DNA of 64,000 nucleotides from contig NZ_CP006992.1 in NCBI RefSeq assembly GCF_001542815.1, forward strand, positions 2,051,501-2,115,500, in the 5' to 3' direction. The DNA is from Methylobacterium sp. AMS5. GTDB taxonomy: Bacteria; Pseudomonadota; Alphaproteobacteria; Rhizobiales; Beijerinckiaceae. The position numbers were made by a program, and so were the translations under genes. Of this stretch, positions 36,020 to 45,355 are shown piece by piece (within the stretch, counting starts at the first letter, position 1; the number at the start of each line of letters is the position of its first letter). The notes beneath the pieces were generated by a model. The model worked only from the letters and a program-made list of their open reading frames with translations, made no database searches and had not been told where the DNA came from.

Positions 36020-37630
36020 ATGATCCACGCCAAAGGCCATCACGCCCCCAACGGCCAGGCCGTGCCGACGGGCGTGCCCTCGCGCCGGGGCGTGATGTCG
36101 GGGCTCGCCGCCGCCGGCCTTGCCGCGGCCCTGCCGGCTTGCGCCGAGGAGGATGCGAGGAGCCTTCCTTTCGAGCCCGGCATGGTCGAGCGCCAGGCGC
36201 AGGCGCTCGCGGCGCAGCCCTTCGACGGCCGCTTCCCACCGCTGCCGCCGCCGCTCGCGGGCCTCGATTACGACGCCTATCGCGACATCCGCTTCCGAAA
36301 GGACCGTGCGTTTCTCGGCCAAGCCGGCGGGCCGTTCCGGCTTCAGCTGTTCCACCGTGGCTTTCTCTATCCGCGCCCGGTCTCCGTGAGCCTCGTGCGC
36401 GACGGGATCAGCACGCCGATCTCTTACGATCCGGCGCTCTTCGATTTCGGCCGGACACGGATCGACGGGACGCTGCCGAGCGACCTGAACTTTGCCGGCA
36501 TCCGCATCCACGCGCCGCTCAACCGGCCCGACCGCCTCGACGAACTCATCGTCTTCGCCGGCGCCAGCTATTTCCGCTTCCTCGGCCAGGACCAGCTCTA
36601 CGGTCTCTCCGCCCGCGCCCTCGCGATCGGTTCGGACGGCGAGAAGGAAGAGTTTCCGTTCTTCCGCGCGTTCTACATCGAGGTGCCGTCGGCGGCGTCG
36701 AAGGCCCTGACGATCCACGCCCTGCTCGACAGCCCGTCCGTGGCCGGCGCCTACCGCTTCACGGTCGAGCCGGGCCGCACCACCGGGGTGCGGGTGAGCG
36801 CGACGCTCTATCCGCGGCAGGACCTGGCCTCCGTCGGCATCGCGCCGCTGACCTCGATGTTCTTCATCAGCGAGACCGATCGCGGCCACAGCGACGATTA
36901 CCGGCCGGAACTGCACGATTCGGACGGGCTCCAGCTCGCCACCGGCTCCGGCGAGTGGCTGTGGCGACCGCTCGACAACCCGCAAAGTCGGCGGATCTCG
37001 ACCTTTCTCGACCGCGACCCGAAGGGCTTCGGGCTGATGCAGCGCGATCGCGACTTTGCCAGCTACCAGGATCTGGAAGCCGGCTACGAGCGCCGACCCG
37101 GCTACTTCGTCGAGCCGGAGGGCTCCTGGGGCGAGGGCAGCGTCGTGCTGATGGAATTGCCGACCGACAACGAGACCGCCGATAACGTCGTCGCGTTCTG
37201 GCGCCCCGAGCAGCCTTATCCGGCAGGACGGCCGGTGCGGCTCGCCTATACGATCCGGGCGCTCGCGGCTGAGGATCTCCACCCGAACGGCAAGGTGGTG
37301 AACACCTTCATCGCCGAGCCCGCCGCGAGCGGCGCCGCGCGCCGGGCCGCGGATGCGGCTGCCCTGCGCAACCGGCGCTTCCTGATCGATTTCGGCGGTG
37401 GGGCGCTGGCAAAGCGTCTCGGCGATCCCCTGCCGCCCGAAGTCGTCGCCAGCACCAGCCGCGGACGGATCACCGCGACCTCGATCGTGCCGAACCCGCA
37501 TGTCGGCGGGTTTCGCGTCGCCCTCGACGTGCAGCTCGACGGCCCGGGCGCGACCGAATTGCGGGCCTATCTGAAGACGGACGATCAGGCCCTGACCGAG
37601 ACATGGTCCTATCCCTGGAGCGTCGCGTGA
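36020..37630 (+). CDS. MdoG/OpgG-family periplasmic glucan biosynthesis protein
   Basis: A 536-residue periplasmic protein of the MdoG/MdoD (OpgG/OpgD) family, needed for osmoregulated periplasmic glucans. The N-terminus is a twin-arginine signal (SRRGVMSGLAAAGLAAAL, residues 21-38) followed by LPAC, a possible lipobox at C41. Tat export is typical of the OpgD branch. The core is intact: LDYDAYRDIRFRKDRA, FFRAFYIEVPS, TSMFFISETDRGHSDDYRPELHDSDGL (split, about 275-302), EGSWGEGSVVLMELPTDNE. I use the ATG at 36020; a GTG at 35999 is in frame. The glucosyltransferase opgH is not adjacent. The next gene's start overlaps the stop. Confidence 0.92.
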   Translation: MIHAKGHHAPNGQAVPTGVPSRRGVMSGLAAAGLAAALPACAEEDARSLPFEPGMVERQAQALAAQPFDGRFPPLPPPLAGLDYDAYRDIRFRKDRAFLGQAGGPFRLQLFHRGFLYPRPVSVSLVRDGISTPISYDPALFDFGRTRIDGTLPSDLNFAGIRIHAPLNRPDRLDELIVFAGASYFRFLGQDQLYGLSARALAIGSDGEKEEFPFFRAFYIEVPSAASKALTIHALLDSPSVAGAYRFTVEPGRTTGVRVSATLYPRQDLASVGIAPLTSMFFISETDRGHSDDYRPELHDSDGLQLATGSGEWLWRPLDNPQSRRISTFLDRDPKGFGLMQRDRDFASYQDLEAGYERRPGYFVEPEGSWGEGSVVLMELPTDNETADNVVAFWRPEQPYPAGRPVRLAYTIRALAAEDLHPNGKVVNTFIAEPAASGAARRAADAAALRNRRFLIDFGGGALAKRLGDPLPPEVVASTSRGRITATSIVPNPHVGGFRVALDVQLDGPGATELRAYLKTDDQALTETWSYPWSVA

Positions 37631-38139
37631 GCACCCGCAGCGAGCGCGTCGCTGCCCGCGTGCCCGTGGAGATCCGGCCGGCCCGGCTCGCTGATCTCGA
37701 CGCGCTCGTCTCGCTCGAACACGCCGCCTTCAGCACCGACCGGGCCGAGCGGCGGGCGATCCGCCACGCGATCCGCTCGGTCAGCATGACCCTTCTCGTC
37801 GCCGTCGCGCGCGAGCGGGCGGAGGGCGGCGAGGTCGAGATCCTCGTTGGTGCCGCCACGACGGAGCGGCGGCGCACCAGCCGCGTCGCCCGGCTCTCGT
37901 CCCTCGCCGTCGCGCCCGCCCGCGCTGGCCTCGGGCTCGGGCGCAAGCTTCTGCAGGCGGCGGAGGCCGATGCCCGCGCCCATGGCTGCGGGCGGCTGCG
38001 CCTGGAGGTGCGGGCCGACAACGGCGGCGGCATCCGGCTCTACGAGCGGGGCGGCTATGCGCGAACCGAGACCAAGCCGGACTATTACGAGGACGGCATG
38101 GAGGCGTGGTGCTACGAGAAGGCGCTGACGGAGGGGTAA
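37627..38139 (+). CDS. GNAT family N-acetyltransferase
   Basis: A 170-residue GNAT protein resembling RimI-type or archaeal-type ribosomal-protein acetyltransferases. The acetyl-CoA binding loop is SLAVAPARAGLGLGRKLL (R/Q-x-x-G-x-G, about 88-105), followed by LRLEVRADNGGGIRLYERGGY. The GTG at 37627 overlaps the mdoG stop (GTGA) and has GGAG six bases upstream, so it is translationally coupled to the glucan gene. An ATG at 37603 is the alternative. Acceptor unknown. The coupling to mdoG could hint at a role with envelope glucans, but GNAT genes are often promiscuously placed. Confidence 0.88.
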   Translation: MSTRSERVAARVPVEIRPARLADLDALVSLEHAAFSTDRAERRAIRHAIRSVSMTLLVAVARERAEGGEVEILVGAATTERRRTSRVARLSSLAVAPARAGLGLGRKLLQAAEADARAHGCGRLRLEVRADNGGGIRLYERGGYARTETKPDYYEDGMEAWCYEKALTEG

Positions 38140-38281
38140 CGTTGGCTTGTACGCCGCAGCGCAGGTGCGCCAGCGCACTGGCGAACCGGTCGGCCAGATA
38201 CAAGGTTCAGCCCACCGAAGGCGGCTCCTGCGACTGCACCGCAGCGTTTTCGAGAGCCGCTCCCTCCCGATAGAGTATCGA

Positions 38282-39370
38282 ATGCCCTCAATCTTTGACC
38301 CGATCACGCTCGGCGCGTTGAAGCTTCCGAACCGAATTCTCATGGCTCCGCTGACCCGGGCCCGCGCGACCCGGACCCACGTTCCGACGCCGCTGATGGG
38401 CGCGTATTATGCGCAGCGCGCGACGTCCGGCCTCATCATCTCCGAGGCGACCGGCATCAGCCAGGAAGGGCTCGGCTGGCCCTACGCGCCGGGCATCTGG
38501 TCCGATGAGCAGACCGAGGCGTGGAAGCCGGTGGTGAAGGCCGTGCACGAGGCGGGCGGGCGCATCGTCTGCCAGCTCTGGCACATGGGCTACCTCGTCC
38601 ATTCCGACTTCCTCGGCGGCGAGCCGCCGGTCGCCCCCTCGGTCGCCACGGCGCCGGACGAGGCGCACACCTACACGGGCAAGAAGCCCTACAGCCAGGC
38701 ACGGGCTCTGCGCGAGGACGAGATCCCGCGGCTCATCGCCGATTACGAGCGGGCGGCACGCAACGCCGTCGCGGCGGGCTTCGACGGCGTGCAGATCCAC
38801 GCGGCGAACGGCTACCTGCTCGACGAGTTCATCCGCGACGGCAGCAACAAGCGCAGCGATCGCTACGGCGGCTCGGTCGAGAACCGGGTTCGGCTGGTGA
38901 CCAAGGTCGCGCAGGCGGTGGCCGGCGTCGTCGGCGCGGATCGCACCGGCATCCGCTTCTCGCCCAACGGCCCGATCCAGGGCGTGGACGATTCCAACCC
39001 GCACGAGGTCTTCGGGCTTGCCGCCGAGATGATGGAGCGCGTCGGCCTCGCCTTCATCGAGATGCGCGAGCCGGGCCCGGACGGCACCTTCGGCAAGGCG
39101 ACGGTGCCGCCGGTAGCGCCCGTCATCAAGGAGCGCTTCGGCGGTCCGGTCATCCTGAACTGCGACTATGACGGCGAGCGCGCCAAACGAGCGGTCGCCT
39201 CGGGCGAGGCGGATGCCATCGCCTTCGGCCGGCCCTACATCGCGAACCCCGATCTGGTCGAGCGCATCGCCAAGGGCCTGCCCTTCGCCAAGGACGACAT
39301 GAAGACCTGGTACAGCCAGGGGCCGGAAGGCTACGTCGATTATCCCTCGCTGTCGCAGAAGGCGGCGTAA
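38282..39370 (+). CDS. Alkene reductase, Old Yellow Enzyme family
   Basis: A 362-residue flavin (FMN) ene-reductase of the classical Old Yellow Enzyme/NemA group, reducing activated C=C bonds, nitro groups or nitrate esters with NAD(P)H. Seen: LKLPNRILMAPLTRARA, QLWHMGY, the substrate-binding GFDGVQIHAANGYLLDEF (His-x-x-Asn), RYGGSVENR with the proton-donor Tyr, and the phosphate site EADAIAFGRPYIANPD. Full length. The ATG at 38282 is the family start; the frame is open further upstream without similarity. It stands alone, 142 bases after the GNAT gene. Likely involved in electrophile or quinone detoxification. Confidence 0.94.
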   Translation: MPSIFDPITLGALKLPNRILMAPLTRARATRTHVPTPLMGAYYAQRATSGLIISEATGISQEGLGWPYAPGIWSDEQTEAWKPVVKAVHEAGGRIVCQLWHMGYLVHSDFLGGEPPVAPSVATAPDEAHTYTGKKPYSQARALREDEIPRLIADYERAARNAVAAGFDGVQIHAANGYLLDEFIRDGSNKRSDRYGGSVENRVRLVTKVAQAVAGVVGADRTGIRFSPNGPIQGVDDSNPHEVFGLAAEMMERVGLAFIEMREPGPDGTFGKATVPPVAPVIKERFGGPVILNCDYDGERAKRAVASGEADAIAFGRPYIANPDLVERIAKGLPFAKDDMKTWYSQGPEGYVDYPSLSQKAA

Positions 39371-39471
39371 GGCGGGCCTCGGCCTCCGGCCGCACCGAGC
39401 GATCGAATACAGGAGGCGGCCTTGCGCAAGCGGGGCCGCCTTCCGCCGTCTGGCAGGCCCGCTTCCTTGAG

Positions 39472-40164
39472 GTGCCCGATCCCGTGAGTGCCATGATCCC
39501 GGAGGACGCTGCGGCGGCCGCTGCCTACCGCCTCGTCGCCTTCGACTTCGACGGCACGCTCGCCGACACCTTTCCCTGGTTCTGCGCCAACCTCAACGAC
39601 GTGGCCGCGCGCTTCCGCTTCCGCCGGGTCGGGGCGGACGAGACCGAACGGCTACGGGGCTTGAGCGCCCGGGCGATCCTGAAGGATCTCGGCATTCCCG
39701 CCTGGAAGGTCCCGCTGATCGCCCGTCACATGCGTGCCCTCGCGACCCGCGACGCTCCTCGGGTGCGGCTGTTTTCCGGCATTCCGGAGATGCTCGCGGG
39801 GCTCGATGCGGCGGGGTTCGCCCTGGCCGTCGTGAGTTCCAACAGCGAGGCGAATGTGCGCTGTGCCCTCGGCGCGTCGGCCGGATCCATCCGGCACTAT
39901 GCCTGCGGTGCCTCGCTGTTCGGCAAGGCGCGCCACCTGCGCGCGGTCGCGCGGGCAGCGGGCGTCGAACCGGCTGCCATGCTGGCGGTGGGAGACGAGA
40001 TCCGCGACGCGGAGGCGGCGGCACAGGCCCGATGCGGCTTTGCCGCGGTGGCCTGGGGCTACAACAGCCCCGAGGCCCTGGCCGGTACGAGACCGGCCTT
40101 TCTGTTCGCCGGGCCGGGCGCCGTGGCGCGGGCCCTGGTGGGCCCGCCCGGACGCCCTTACTGA
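39472..40164 (+). CDS. HAD family phosphatase
   Basis: A 230-residue haloacid-dehalogenase hydrolase of the phosphoglycolate-phosphatase-like type. Motif I DFDGTLADT (nucleophile D25, acid D27) and motif II VVSSNSEANV are clear; a small alpha-helical cap lies between them; a Lys equivalent is in FGKARHLRAV; and motif IV is AVGDEIRDAEAA. The start is uncertain: GTG at 39472 or 39484, or ATG at 39493. Substrate is not predictable; phosphoglycolate is possible but the protein also resembles general sugar-phosphate phosphatases. Its 3' end overlaps that of the convergent bamE gene by 7 bases. Confidence 0.88.
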   Translation: MPDPVSAMIPEDAAAAAAYRLVAFDFDGTLADTFPWFCANLNDVAARFRFRRVGADETERLRGLSARAILKDLGIPAWKVPLIARHMRALATRDAPRVRLFSGIPEMLAGLDAAGFALAVVSSNSEANVRCALGASAGSIRHYACGASLFGKARHLRAVARAAGVEPAAMLAVGDEIRDAEAAAQARCGFAAVAWGYNSPEALAGTRPAFLFAGPGAVARALVGPPGRPY

Positions 40165-40655
40165 CCGGCGCGGGCGCCGGGGACGACCGAGGCGCCGGCA
40201 CCGCTGCCGAACGGCTCGTAGCGGGTCAGGCCGCGGAAGAGCTGGCTGATGAAGGCGCGGTCGGAGCCGCTGGCCGGCGTCGTGCGCTCGATGAAGTCGA
40301 ACACGCGCCCGTCCTGCAGGCCGTAGAGTGCGACGCGCTCCACCTTCATGCCCTGGCTGAAGTAGACTGCCGTGACCTTCTGGTCCTCGATCTGCTCACC
40401 GAGGAACATCACCGTGCGGCGGGTGTTCTGGCTGATATAGTACCAGGACTTGTTGCCGACCGTGGAGACGGTGGACGGGGTGCCGAGGATCTGCAACACC
40501 TGTTCGGCACCCATGCCCGGCTTCACCGTGGCCAGAGCCGCCTGATCGATCTGATAGCCGTGGCGGATATCCTCGCCGATGCAGCCTGATACGCCGATCG
40601 CGACGGAGCCGAGAACGGCCGCGCGGGCAAGCGACGAGACGAGACGGCGCGACAT
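40158..40655 (-). CDS. bamE: Outer-membrane assembly lipoprotein BamE (SmpA/OmlA)
   Basis: A 165-residue lipoprotein with lipobox VSGC (C25) and the SmpA/OmlA fold: GYQIDQAALATVKPGMGAEQ followed by ILGTPSTVSTVGNKSWYYIS, the standard BamE signature. BamE is a component of the BAM complex that inserts beta-barrel proteins in the outer membrane. The C-terminal 40 residues, ending in GARAGQ, form an extension beyond the E. coli protein, as is common in Alphaproteobacteria. The ATG at 40655 has AGGGGG three to four bases upstream. In Rhizobiales bamE is often divergent from the bc1 chaperone gene, as here. Confidence 0.93.
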   Translation of the reverse strand: MSRRLVSSLARAAVLGSVAIGVSGCIGEDIRHGYQIDQAALATVKPGMGAEQVLQILGTPSTVSTVGNKSWYYISQNTRRTVMFLGEQIEDQKVTAVYFSQGMKVERVALYGLQDGRVFDFIERTTPASGSDRAFISQLFRGLTRYEPFGSGAGASVVPGARAGQ

Positions 40656-40812
40656 CGGCCCCCCTGATTTCATGCCAAAAGGGTCTTCATCCGCGGCGCG
40701 TTTCAACTCGCGCGTCTTCGGACTTGCACCCTGGTCCGCGGTTGCCGTACCGCGGGGTTATGGCTTTGACAAGGCAAGCTTGGCCACAGCGTCGGCACAT
40801 CCGGTGGAACGT

Positions 40813-41379
40813 ATGATCGCGGGCTTATTCCGCCGCGCCGACCGGCGGCGGCGGACGATTCAGTCGCTGCATCGGACAATCGGCGAGGCCGCGCGCCGGC
40901 CCGGCCTTTATACGGGGCTCGGCGTGCCCGACACCGTGGAGGGCCGGTTCGAGGCGTTGAGCCTGCACGTGATCCTCGTGCTGCGCCGCCTCGGCCAGTT
41001 GCCGCCGCCGGCGGCGGACGTGGCGCAGGATCTGGTCGATTCCGTCTTCAGGCAGCTCGACGCTTCGCTGCGCGAACTCGGCATCGGCGACATGGGCGTG
41101 CCCAAGCGCATCAAGAAGCTCGGGGCTTCGTTCTACGCCCGGGCCGGAGCCTACGGCGCCGCGCTCGATGCGGGCGACCGGGCCGGGCTGGCCGAAACAC
41201 TCGCCCGCAACGTCCTCGACGGCGTCGCATCCGAGGCCGCCGGGCCGCTGGCATCCTATGTCGAGGCCGCCGCCGCCGCGCTGGGGGCCCAAGATCTCGA
41301 CGGCCTGCTCGGCGAGGGGCCGCGCTTCCCCGAGCCCGTCGGCGCGGCCGCGATAGACGATTCAGGAGACCATCGATGA
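40813..41379 (+). CDS. Ubiquinol-cytochrome c chaperone (CBP3 family)
   Basis: A 188-residue protein of the ubiquinol-cytochrome c chaperone/CBP3 family, required in mitochondria for assembly of cytochrome b in complex III. Seen: RRTIQSLHRTIGEAARRPGLY, VPDTVEGRFEALSLHVIL and the LDASLRELGIGDMGVPKRIKKL core. It starts at ATG 40813; the frame is open upstream but that part is not family-like and overlaps bamE. It overlaps the yceD gene by the ATGA arrangement. In Alphaproteobacteria this chaperone, YceD, PlsX and FabH form a conserved block, probably by history rather than pathway. Confidence 0.92.
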   Translation: MIAGLFRRADRRRRTIQSLHRTIGEAARRPGLYTGLGVPDTVEGRFEALSLHVILVLRRLGQLPPPAADVAQDLVDSVFRQLDASLRELGIGDMGVPKRIKKLGASFYARAGAYGAALDAGDRAGLAETLARNVLDGVASEAAGPLASYVEAAAAALGAQDLDGLLGEGPRFPEPVGAAAIDDSGDHR

Positions 41380-41894
41380 CGCCGAAGCCCGCAGGGCCGC
41401 TCTCCCGCTCCGTCAACGTCGAGCGCCTGCCCAAGGACCGCGCCGAGATCGTCGTCGAGGCGAATCCGGCCGAGTGCGAGGCGCTGGCCCGGGACTTCAA
41501 GGTCCCCGCCATCCGCGACCTCGTCGGCCGCTTCACCTTGAGCGGTTCGCTGACTCGGCTGCGCGCCGAGGGCCGGGTCGAGGCCGCGGTGACCCAGATC
41601 TGCACCGTGACGCTCGAACCCTTCGAGGCGAAGGTCTCCGAACCCGTCGAGGTCGACTTCACCAATGCCGACATCCTGGAGGGCACCGACGCCGAGGATG
41701 TCGATCTCCCCGATCCGATCGTGAACGGGCGCGTCGATTTCGGCGTGCTGACCGCGGAATTCCTGGCGCTCGGCCTCGATCCCTACCCGCGCAAGCCCGG
41801 CGTCGCCTTCGATGCGGTCACGGTCGGCGAGGATCCGCTGCCGTTCTCCGATCTCGCGGCACTGCGCGCCAAGCTCGGTGGGGACAAGAGTTGA
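41376..41894 (+). CDS. yceD: YceD family (DUF177) protein
   Basis: A 172-residue DUF177/YceD protein. In E. coli and plants this family is needed for accumulation of 23S rRNA and usually precedes rpmF and the fatty-acid genes. The core VTQICTVTLEPFEAKVSEPVE (split at about 70-90), with the conserved Cys before T.EPF, and the C-terminal GLDPYPRKPG are visible. The usual second CxxC half is reduced, as in other Alphaproteobacteria. It starts at ATG 41376 inside the upstream stop. No rpmF lies in the 164-base gap before plsX. Confidence 0.9.
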   Translation: MTPKPAGPLSRSVNVERLPKDRAEIVVEANPAECEALARDFKVPAIRDLVGRFTLSGSLTRLRAEGRVEAAVTQICTVTLEPFEAKVSEPVEVDFTNADILEGTDAEDVDLPDPIVNGRVDFGVLTAEFLALGLDPYPRKPGVAFDAVTVGEDPLPFSDLAALRAKLGGDKS

Positions 41895-42058
41895 TGGACG
41901 GGTCCGCCAGCCCTCCGGCGGGCCTCATCGCGACGACGGGTCAGTTTTTGTTTGCCCGGCGGGGCGCTGCCGCTATTTTGCGCCGCCGATTCCGGGGCCT
42001 GTGATGCCCCTTCACGCTCGCTGCCCGCCGGCTTGTCCCGCGGCGCCCCGAAGGAACC

Positions 42059-43117
42059 ATGTCGAACCGCGTTTGCATCTCGCTCGACGCCATGGGCGGC
42101 GATCACGGCCCCACGACCGTCGTGCCCGGTGCGGCCATCGCCCGTGAGCGGCACCCTGAACTCCACTTCATCCTGTTCGGTGACGAGGCGGTGGTGCGCC
42201 CCCTCGTCGAGGCCGAGCCGCGCCTGAAGGGCGCCGTCGAGATCCGCCACACCACCGTCTCGATCGCCATGGACGACAAGCCGAGCCAGGCGGTGCGCCA
42301 GGGCCGGGGCAAGTCCTCGATGTGGCGGGCGATCCAGGCGGTGCGCGACGGCGAGGCCCAGGCCGCGGTCTCGGCCGGCAACACCGGCGCCTTGATGGCG
42401 ATGTCGAAGATCTGCCTCAAGACCATGGCCGGCATCGAGCGCCCGGCCATCGCCTGCCTGTGGCCGACGGTGCGCGGCGAGAGCGTGGTGCTCGATGTCG
42501 GCGCCACCATCGGCACCGATGCCGAGCATCTGGTCGAGATGGCGGTGATGGGCTCGGCCATGGCCCGGATCGTCCTCGACGTCGAGCGCCCGACGGTCGG
42601 GCTGCTCAATGTCGGCACCGAGGAGATGAAGGGCAACGAAGCCGTGAAGGAGGCCGCCCGCCTCCTGCGCGAGTCGGAGCTGGCCAATTTTTCGTATCAC
42701 GGCTTCGTCGAGGGCACCGATCTCGGACGCGGCACCACGGATGTCGTGGTGACGGAAGGATTTACCGGCAACATCGCCCTCAAGACGGCCGAGGGCACGG
42801 CCAAGCAGATCGCGTCCTATCTCAAGGCGGCGATGGGGCGGACCCTCTCGGCCAAGATCGGCTACCTGTTCGCGCGCCAAGCCTTCGCGGCCCTGCGCGA
42901 GAAGATGAACCCGAGCCGGGCCAATGGCGGCGTGTTCCTCGGATTGGAGGGCATCGTCATCAAGAGCCACGGCTCGGAAAACGCTCAGGGCTTCGCGGCA
43001 GCCGTCGATCTTGCCTACGACATGGCGCGCTATGACCTGATGCGGACGATCCGGGATATGCTGGAGCAGACGCCGGCGGTCGCCGCCGGGCTCGAAACCG
43101 GCTTGGTCGAGAAGTGA
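42059..43117 (+). CDS. plsX: Phosphate acyltransferase PlsX
   Basis: A 352-residue phosphate:acyl-ACP acyltransferase, the soluble enzyme that makes acyl-phosphate for PlsY in phospholipid synthesis. Landmarks: [12 protein letters not shown] at the N-terminus, [58 protein letters not shown] and [22 protein letters not shown] (each seen in shorter pieces). Full length. The ATG at 42059 has AAGGA five bases upstream. It is followed after 34 bases by fabH, the typical plsX-fabH pairing that couples phospholipid and fatty-acid initiation. Confidence 0.97.
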   Translation: MSNRVCISLDAMGGDHGPTTVVPGAAIARERHPELHFILFGDEAVVRPLVEAEPRLKGAVEIRHTTVSIAMDDKPSQAVRQGRGKSSMWRAIQAVRDGEAQAAVSAGNTGALMAMSKICLKTMAGIERPAIACLWPTVRGESVVLDVGATIGTDAEHLVEMAVMGSAMARIVLDVERPTVGLLNVGTEEMKGNEAVKEAARLLRESELANFSYHGFVEGTDLGRGTTDVVVTEGFTGNIALKTAEGTAKQIASYLKAAMGRTLSAKIGYLFARQAFAALREKMNPSRANGGVFLGLEGIVIKSHGSENAQGFAAAVDLAYDMARYDLMRTIRDMLEQTPAVAAGLETGLVEK

Positions 43118-43151
43118 GCCGGGCACAGAATATAAGAAAGGGACGGATCTG

Positions 43152-44132
43152 ATGGCGCATTCGCGCTCCGTCGTGGTCGGCTGCGGGGCGTATCTGCCCG
43201 AGACCGTCGTCACGAACACAGACCTCGCCGAACGCGGGATCGAGACCTCCGACGAGTGGATCGTCCAGCGCACCGGCATCCGCCAGCGCCACATCGCGCG
43301 GCCGGACGAGACGACCTCGGTGCTCGGCACCCGCGCGGCGATGGCGGCCCTCGACGATGCCGGGCTCTCGCCTGCCGATATCGATTTCGTGATCTGCGCG
43401 ACCTCGACACCCGATCACACCTTCCCCTCCACCGCCACCCAGATCCAGGCGGCGCTCGGGATCGAGGGCGGCTTCGCCTTCGACCTCCAGGCGGTCTGCG
43501 CCGGCTTCGTCTACGCGGTGGCCACCGCCGACCGCTTCCTGACGACGGGTGGGGCCAAGCGTGCCCTGGTCATCGGCGCCGAGACCTTCTCGCGGCTGCT
43601 CGACTGGGAGGACCGTACCACTTGCGTGCTGTTCGGCGACGGCGCGGGCGCCATCGTGCTGGAGGCTCGAGAGGGTGAGGGCACGAGTGCCGACCGCGGC
43701 GTGCTCTCGAGCTGCCTGCGCTCGGATGGGCGCCACCGCGCCAAGCTCTACGTCGATGGCGGGCCCGGCTCGACCGGCACCACGGGCAAGCTGCGCATGG
43801 AGGGCCGCGAGGTGTTCCGCTTCGCGGTCGGCTCGGTGACCGACGTGATCGAGGACGCCTTCCGCGCCTCCGGCACCACCGCAGACGACCTCGCGTGGTT
43901 CGTGCCGCACCAAGCCAACCGCCGGATCATCGAGGCCTCGGCCGACAAGCTCGGCATCGCCCGCGAAAAGGTGGTGCTCACCGTCGATCGGCACGGCAAC
44001 ACCTCGGCCGCCTCGATCCCCCTGGCGCTGGACGCTGCCCGCCGCGACGGACGCATCCGCGAGGGCGACCTCGTGATGATCGAGGCGATCGGCGGCGGGT
44101 TCACCTGGGGCGCCGCGCTCATCCGATGGTAG
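43152..44132 (+). CDS. fabH: 3-oxoacyl-ACP synthase III (FabH)
   Basis: A 326-residue beta-ketoacyl-ACP synthase III that condenses acetyl-CoA with malonyl-ACP to start fatty-acid synthesis. The catalytic triad is complete: C116 in [12 protein letters not shown]253 in FVPHQANRR and N283 in [11 protein letters not shown]. The N-terminal G.GAYLPE and the [14 protein letters not shown] substrate-loop are normal. The ATG at 43152 is preceded by AAGGGACGG. It is co-transcribed with plsX; a probable separate promoter for ihfA follows. Length and sequence give no sign of an unusual primer preference. Confidence 0.97.
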   Translation: MAHSRSVVVGCGAYLPETVVTNTDLAERGIETSDEWIVQRTGIRQRHIARPDETTSVLGTRAAMAALDDAGLSPADIDFVICATSTPDHTFPSTATQIQAALGIEGGFAFDLQAVCAGFVYAVATADRFLTTGGAKRALVIGAETFSRLLDWEDRTTCVLFGDGAGAIVLEAREGEGTSADRGVLSSCLRSDGRHRAKLYVDGGPGSTGTTGKLRMEGREVFRFAVGSVTDVIEDAFRASGTTADDLAWFVPHQANRRIIEASADKLGIAREKVVLTVDRHGNTSAASIPLALDAARRDGRIREGDLVMIEAIGGGFTWGAALIRW

Positions 44133-44191
44133 GTGATGGGCGCCGGAACGGGCTTGGCCTCCTGTCAACCGCTGTCAACCGCAAGGTTCTG

Positions 44192-44220
44192 TTGACCGTC
44201 GCCCTTCAGCCGATTAGCGT
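44192..44220 (+). promoter_or_regulatory. Candidate housekeeping promoter for ihfA
   Basis: TTGACC (44192-44197) and TAGCGT (44215-44220) are separated by 17 bases, a plausible housekeeping sigma arrangement 130 bases before the ihfA start. Just upstream two direct copies of CTGTCAACCG (44162-44181) stand end to end and might be a factor-binding site. Both are read by eye only. Confidence 0.4.
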
Positions 44221-44350
44221 GTTCGATCATAGAGATACACGGCGGGATCCTTTGTCGGGGAACCCGTACGGCATTTGAGCGGAGGCTGCATCCGTACATC
44301 CTGAGAAGGATGGCATGGATGTCGAGCAACTCGGCCGGAAGGGGGAGCGG

Positions 44351-44677
44351 ATGGCAAGCAAGACGGTCACACGCGCAGATTTGAGCGAGGCCGTCTACCA
44401 GCAGGTCGGTCTATCACGGGCCGAATCGGCTGCACTGGTCGAGACGGTGCTCGCCGAGATCTGCACGTGCCTATCCTCGGGCGAGACGGTGAAACTGTCC
44501 TCGTTCGGCTCCTTCGTCGTGCGCTCCAAGGGCAAGCGCATCGGCCGCAATCCGAAGACCGGTGTCGAGGTCGAGATCGAGCCGCGGCAGGTGATGGTGT
44601 TCAAGCCCTCGAACGTGCTCAAGGCCCGCATCAATGGCGGCCACGTCAACGGGCTCGACATGGATGATGACGAGTGA
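44351..44677 (+). CDS. ihfA: Integration host factor subunit alpha
   Basis: A 108-residue HU/IHF family protein, closest to IHF alpha, a DNA-bending nucleoid protein acting with IHF beta. The signature [21 protein letters not shown] with the DNA-wrapping arm [23 protein letters not shown] is intact. A short acidic tail (MDDDE) extends the usual end. The ATG at 44351 follows AAGGGGGAGCGG; an ATG at 44315, also with AAGGA upstream, would add 12 residues. The merR gene follows after 53 bases, an arrangement conserved across Alphaproteobacteria. Confidence 0.94.
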   Translation: MASKTVTRADLSEAVYQQVGLSRAESAALVETVLAEICTCLSSGETVKLSSFGSFVVRSKGKRIGRNPKTGVEVEIEPRQVMVFKPSNVLKARINGGHVNGLDMDDDE

Positions 44678-44730
44678 CCCGGCCACGCCGCCCCGGTCCT
44701 CCCCCGCACGATCTGGTTTGAGGCGCTGCC

Positions 44731-45213
44731 ATGGGACTGCCGCTGGAATCGCCCGCCCTCGATTCTCCCACCGGTGACGAGCGGAGCGAGAAGAGCCCCG
44801 GCGCCTTCCGCACCATCACCGAGGTGTCCGAGGAACTCGGCGTGCCGCAGCACGTCCTGCGCTTCTGGGAGAGCCGGTTCAGCCAGATCAAGCCGACGAA
44901 GCGGGCCGGCGGCCGGCGCTATTATCGGCCGGAGGATGTCGATCTCATCAAGGGCGTGAGCTGCCTGCTGCGCGGAAAAGGCTACACGATCCGCGGGGCG
45001 CAGCGCGTCCTTAAGGAGAACGGCGTGCGCTTCGTCCAGGCGCTCGGCCGGGGCGAGGCCGAGGTCGGCGCGCCGACCGGCATCGACCGGGACGAGGAAA
45101 GCGTCGAGGCGGCCGCCTCGGATCGCCGGGCGCTCGAGGGGGCGCTTGCCGAGCTGCGTGCCTGCCGGGCCCTGCTCGCCGGCCTCGACGAGGCGGATCA
45201 CGAGGCTGCCTGA
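44731..45213 (+). CDS. MerR family transcriptional regulator
   Basis: A 160-residue MerR-type regulator with an N-terminal winged helix: [22 protein letters not shown] (about 26-47), [20 protein letters not shown] (about 50-69), and [18 protein letters not shown]. The second half lacks the metal-binding Cys of MerR/CueR and is a short coiled helix ([17 protein letters not shown]). This small MerR protein following ihfA is widespread in Alphaproteobacteria; its targets are not established. The ATG at 44731 is clear. Confidence 0.93.
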   Translation: MGLPLESPALDSPTGDERSEKSPGAFRTITEVSEELGVPQHVLRFWESRFSQIKPTKRAGGRRYYRPEDVDLIKGVSCLLRGKGYTIRGAQRVLKENGVRFVQALGRGEAEVGAPTGIDRDEESVEAAASDRRALEGALAELRACRALLAGLDEADHEAA

Positions 45214-45355
45214 GGCGGGGTCGGCGGCCGCCATCGAATTCCGAAAACTCGCTTGCGCGCAAGGTATTGGCCGGGCTTGCGGATTTCGGCCCACCCTGGC
45301 GCTTCGGCCGGCAGATGGAGGCTGAACTTTACCGGTGGAACGGCGTTGAGGCGCC

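Noticed and set aside
45214..45355. tRNA gene downstream of merR
   Set aside because: A tRNA often follows ihfA-merR in Alphaproteobacteria, but no cloverleaf, GTTCGAATC-type T-loop or acceptor stem is visible here.
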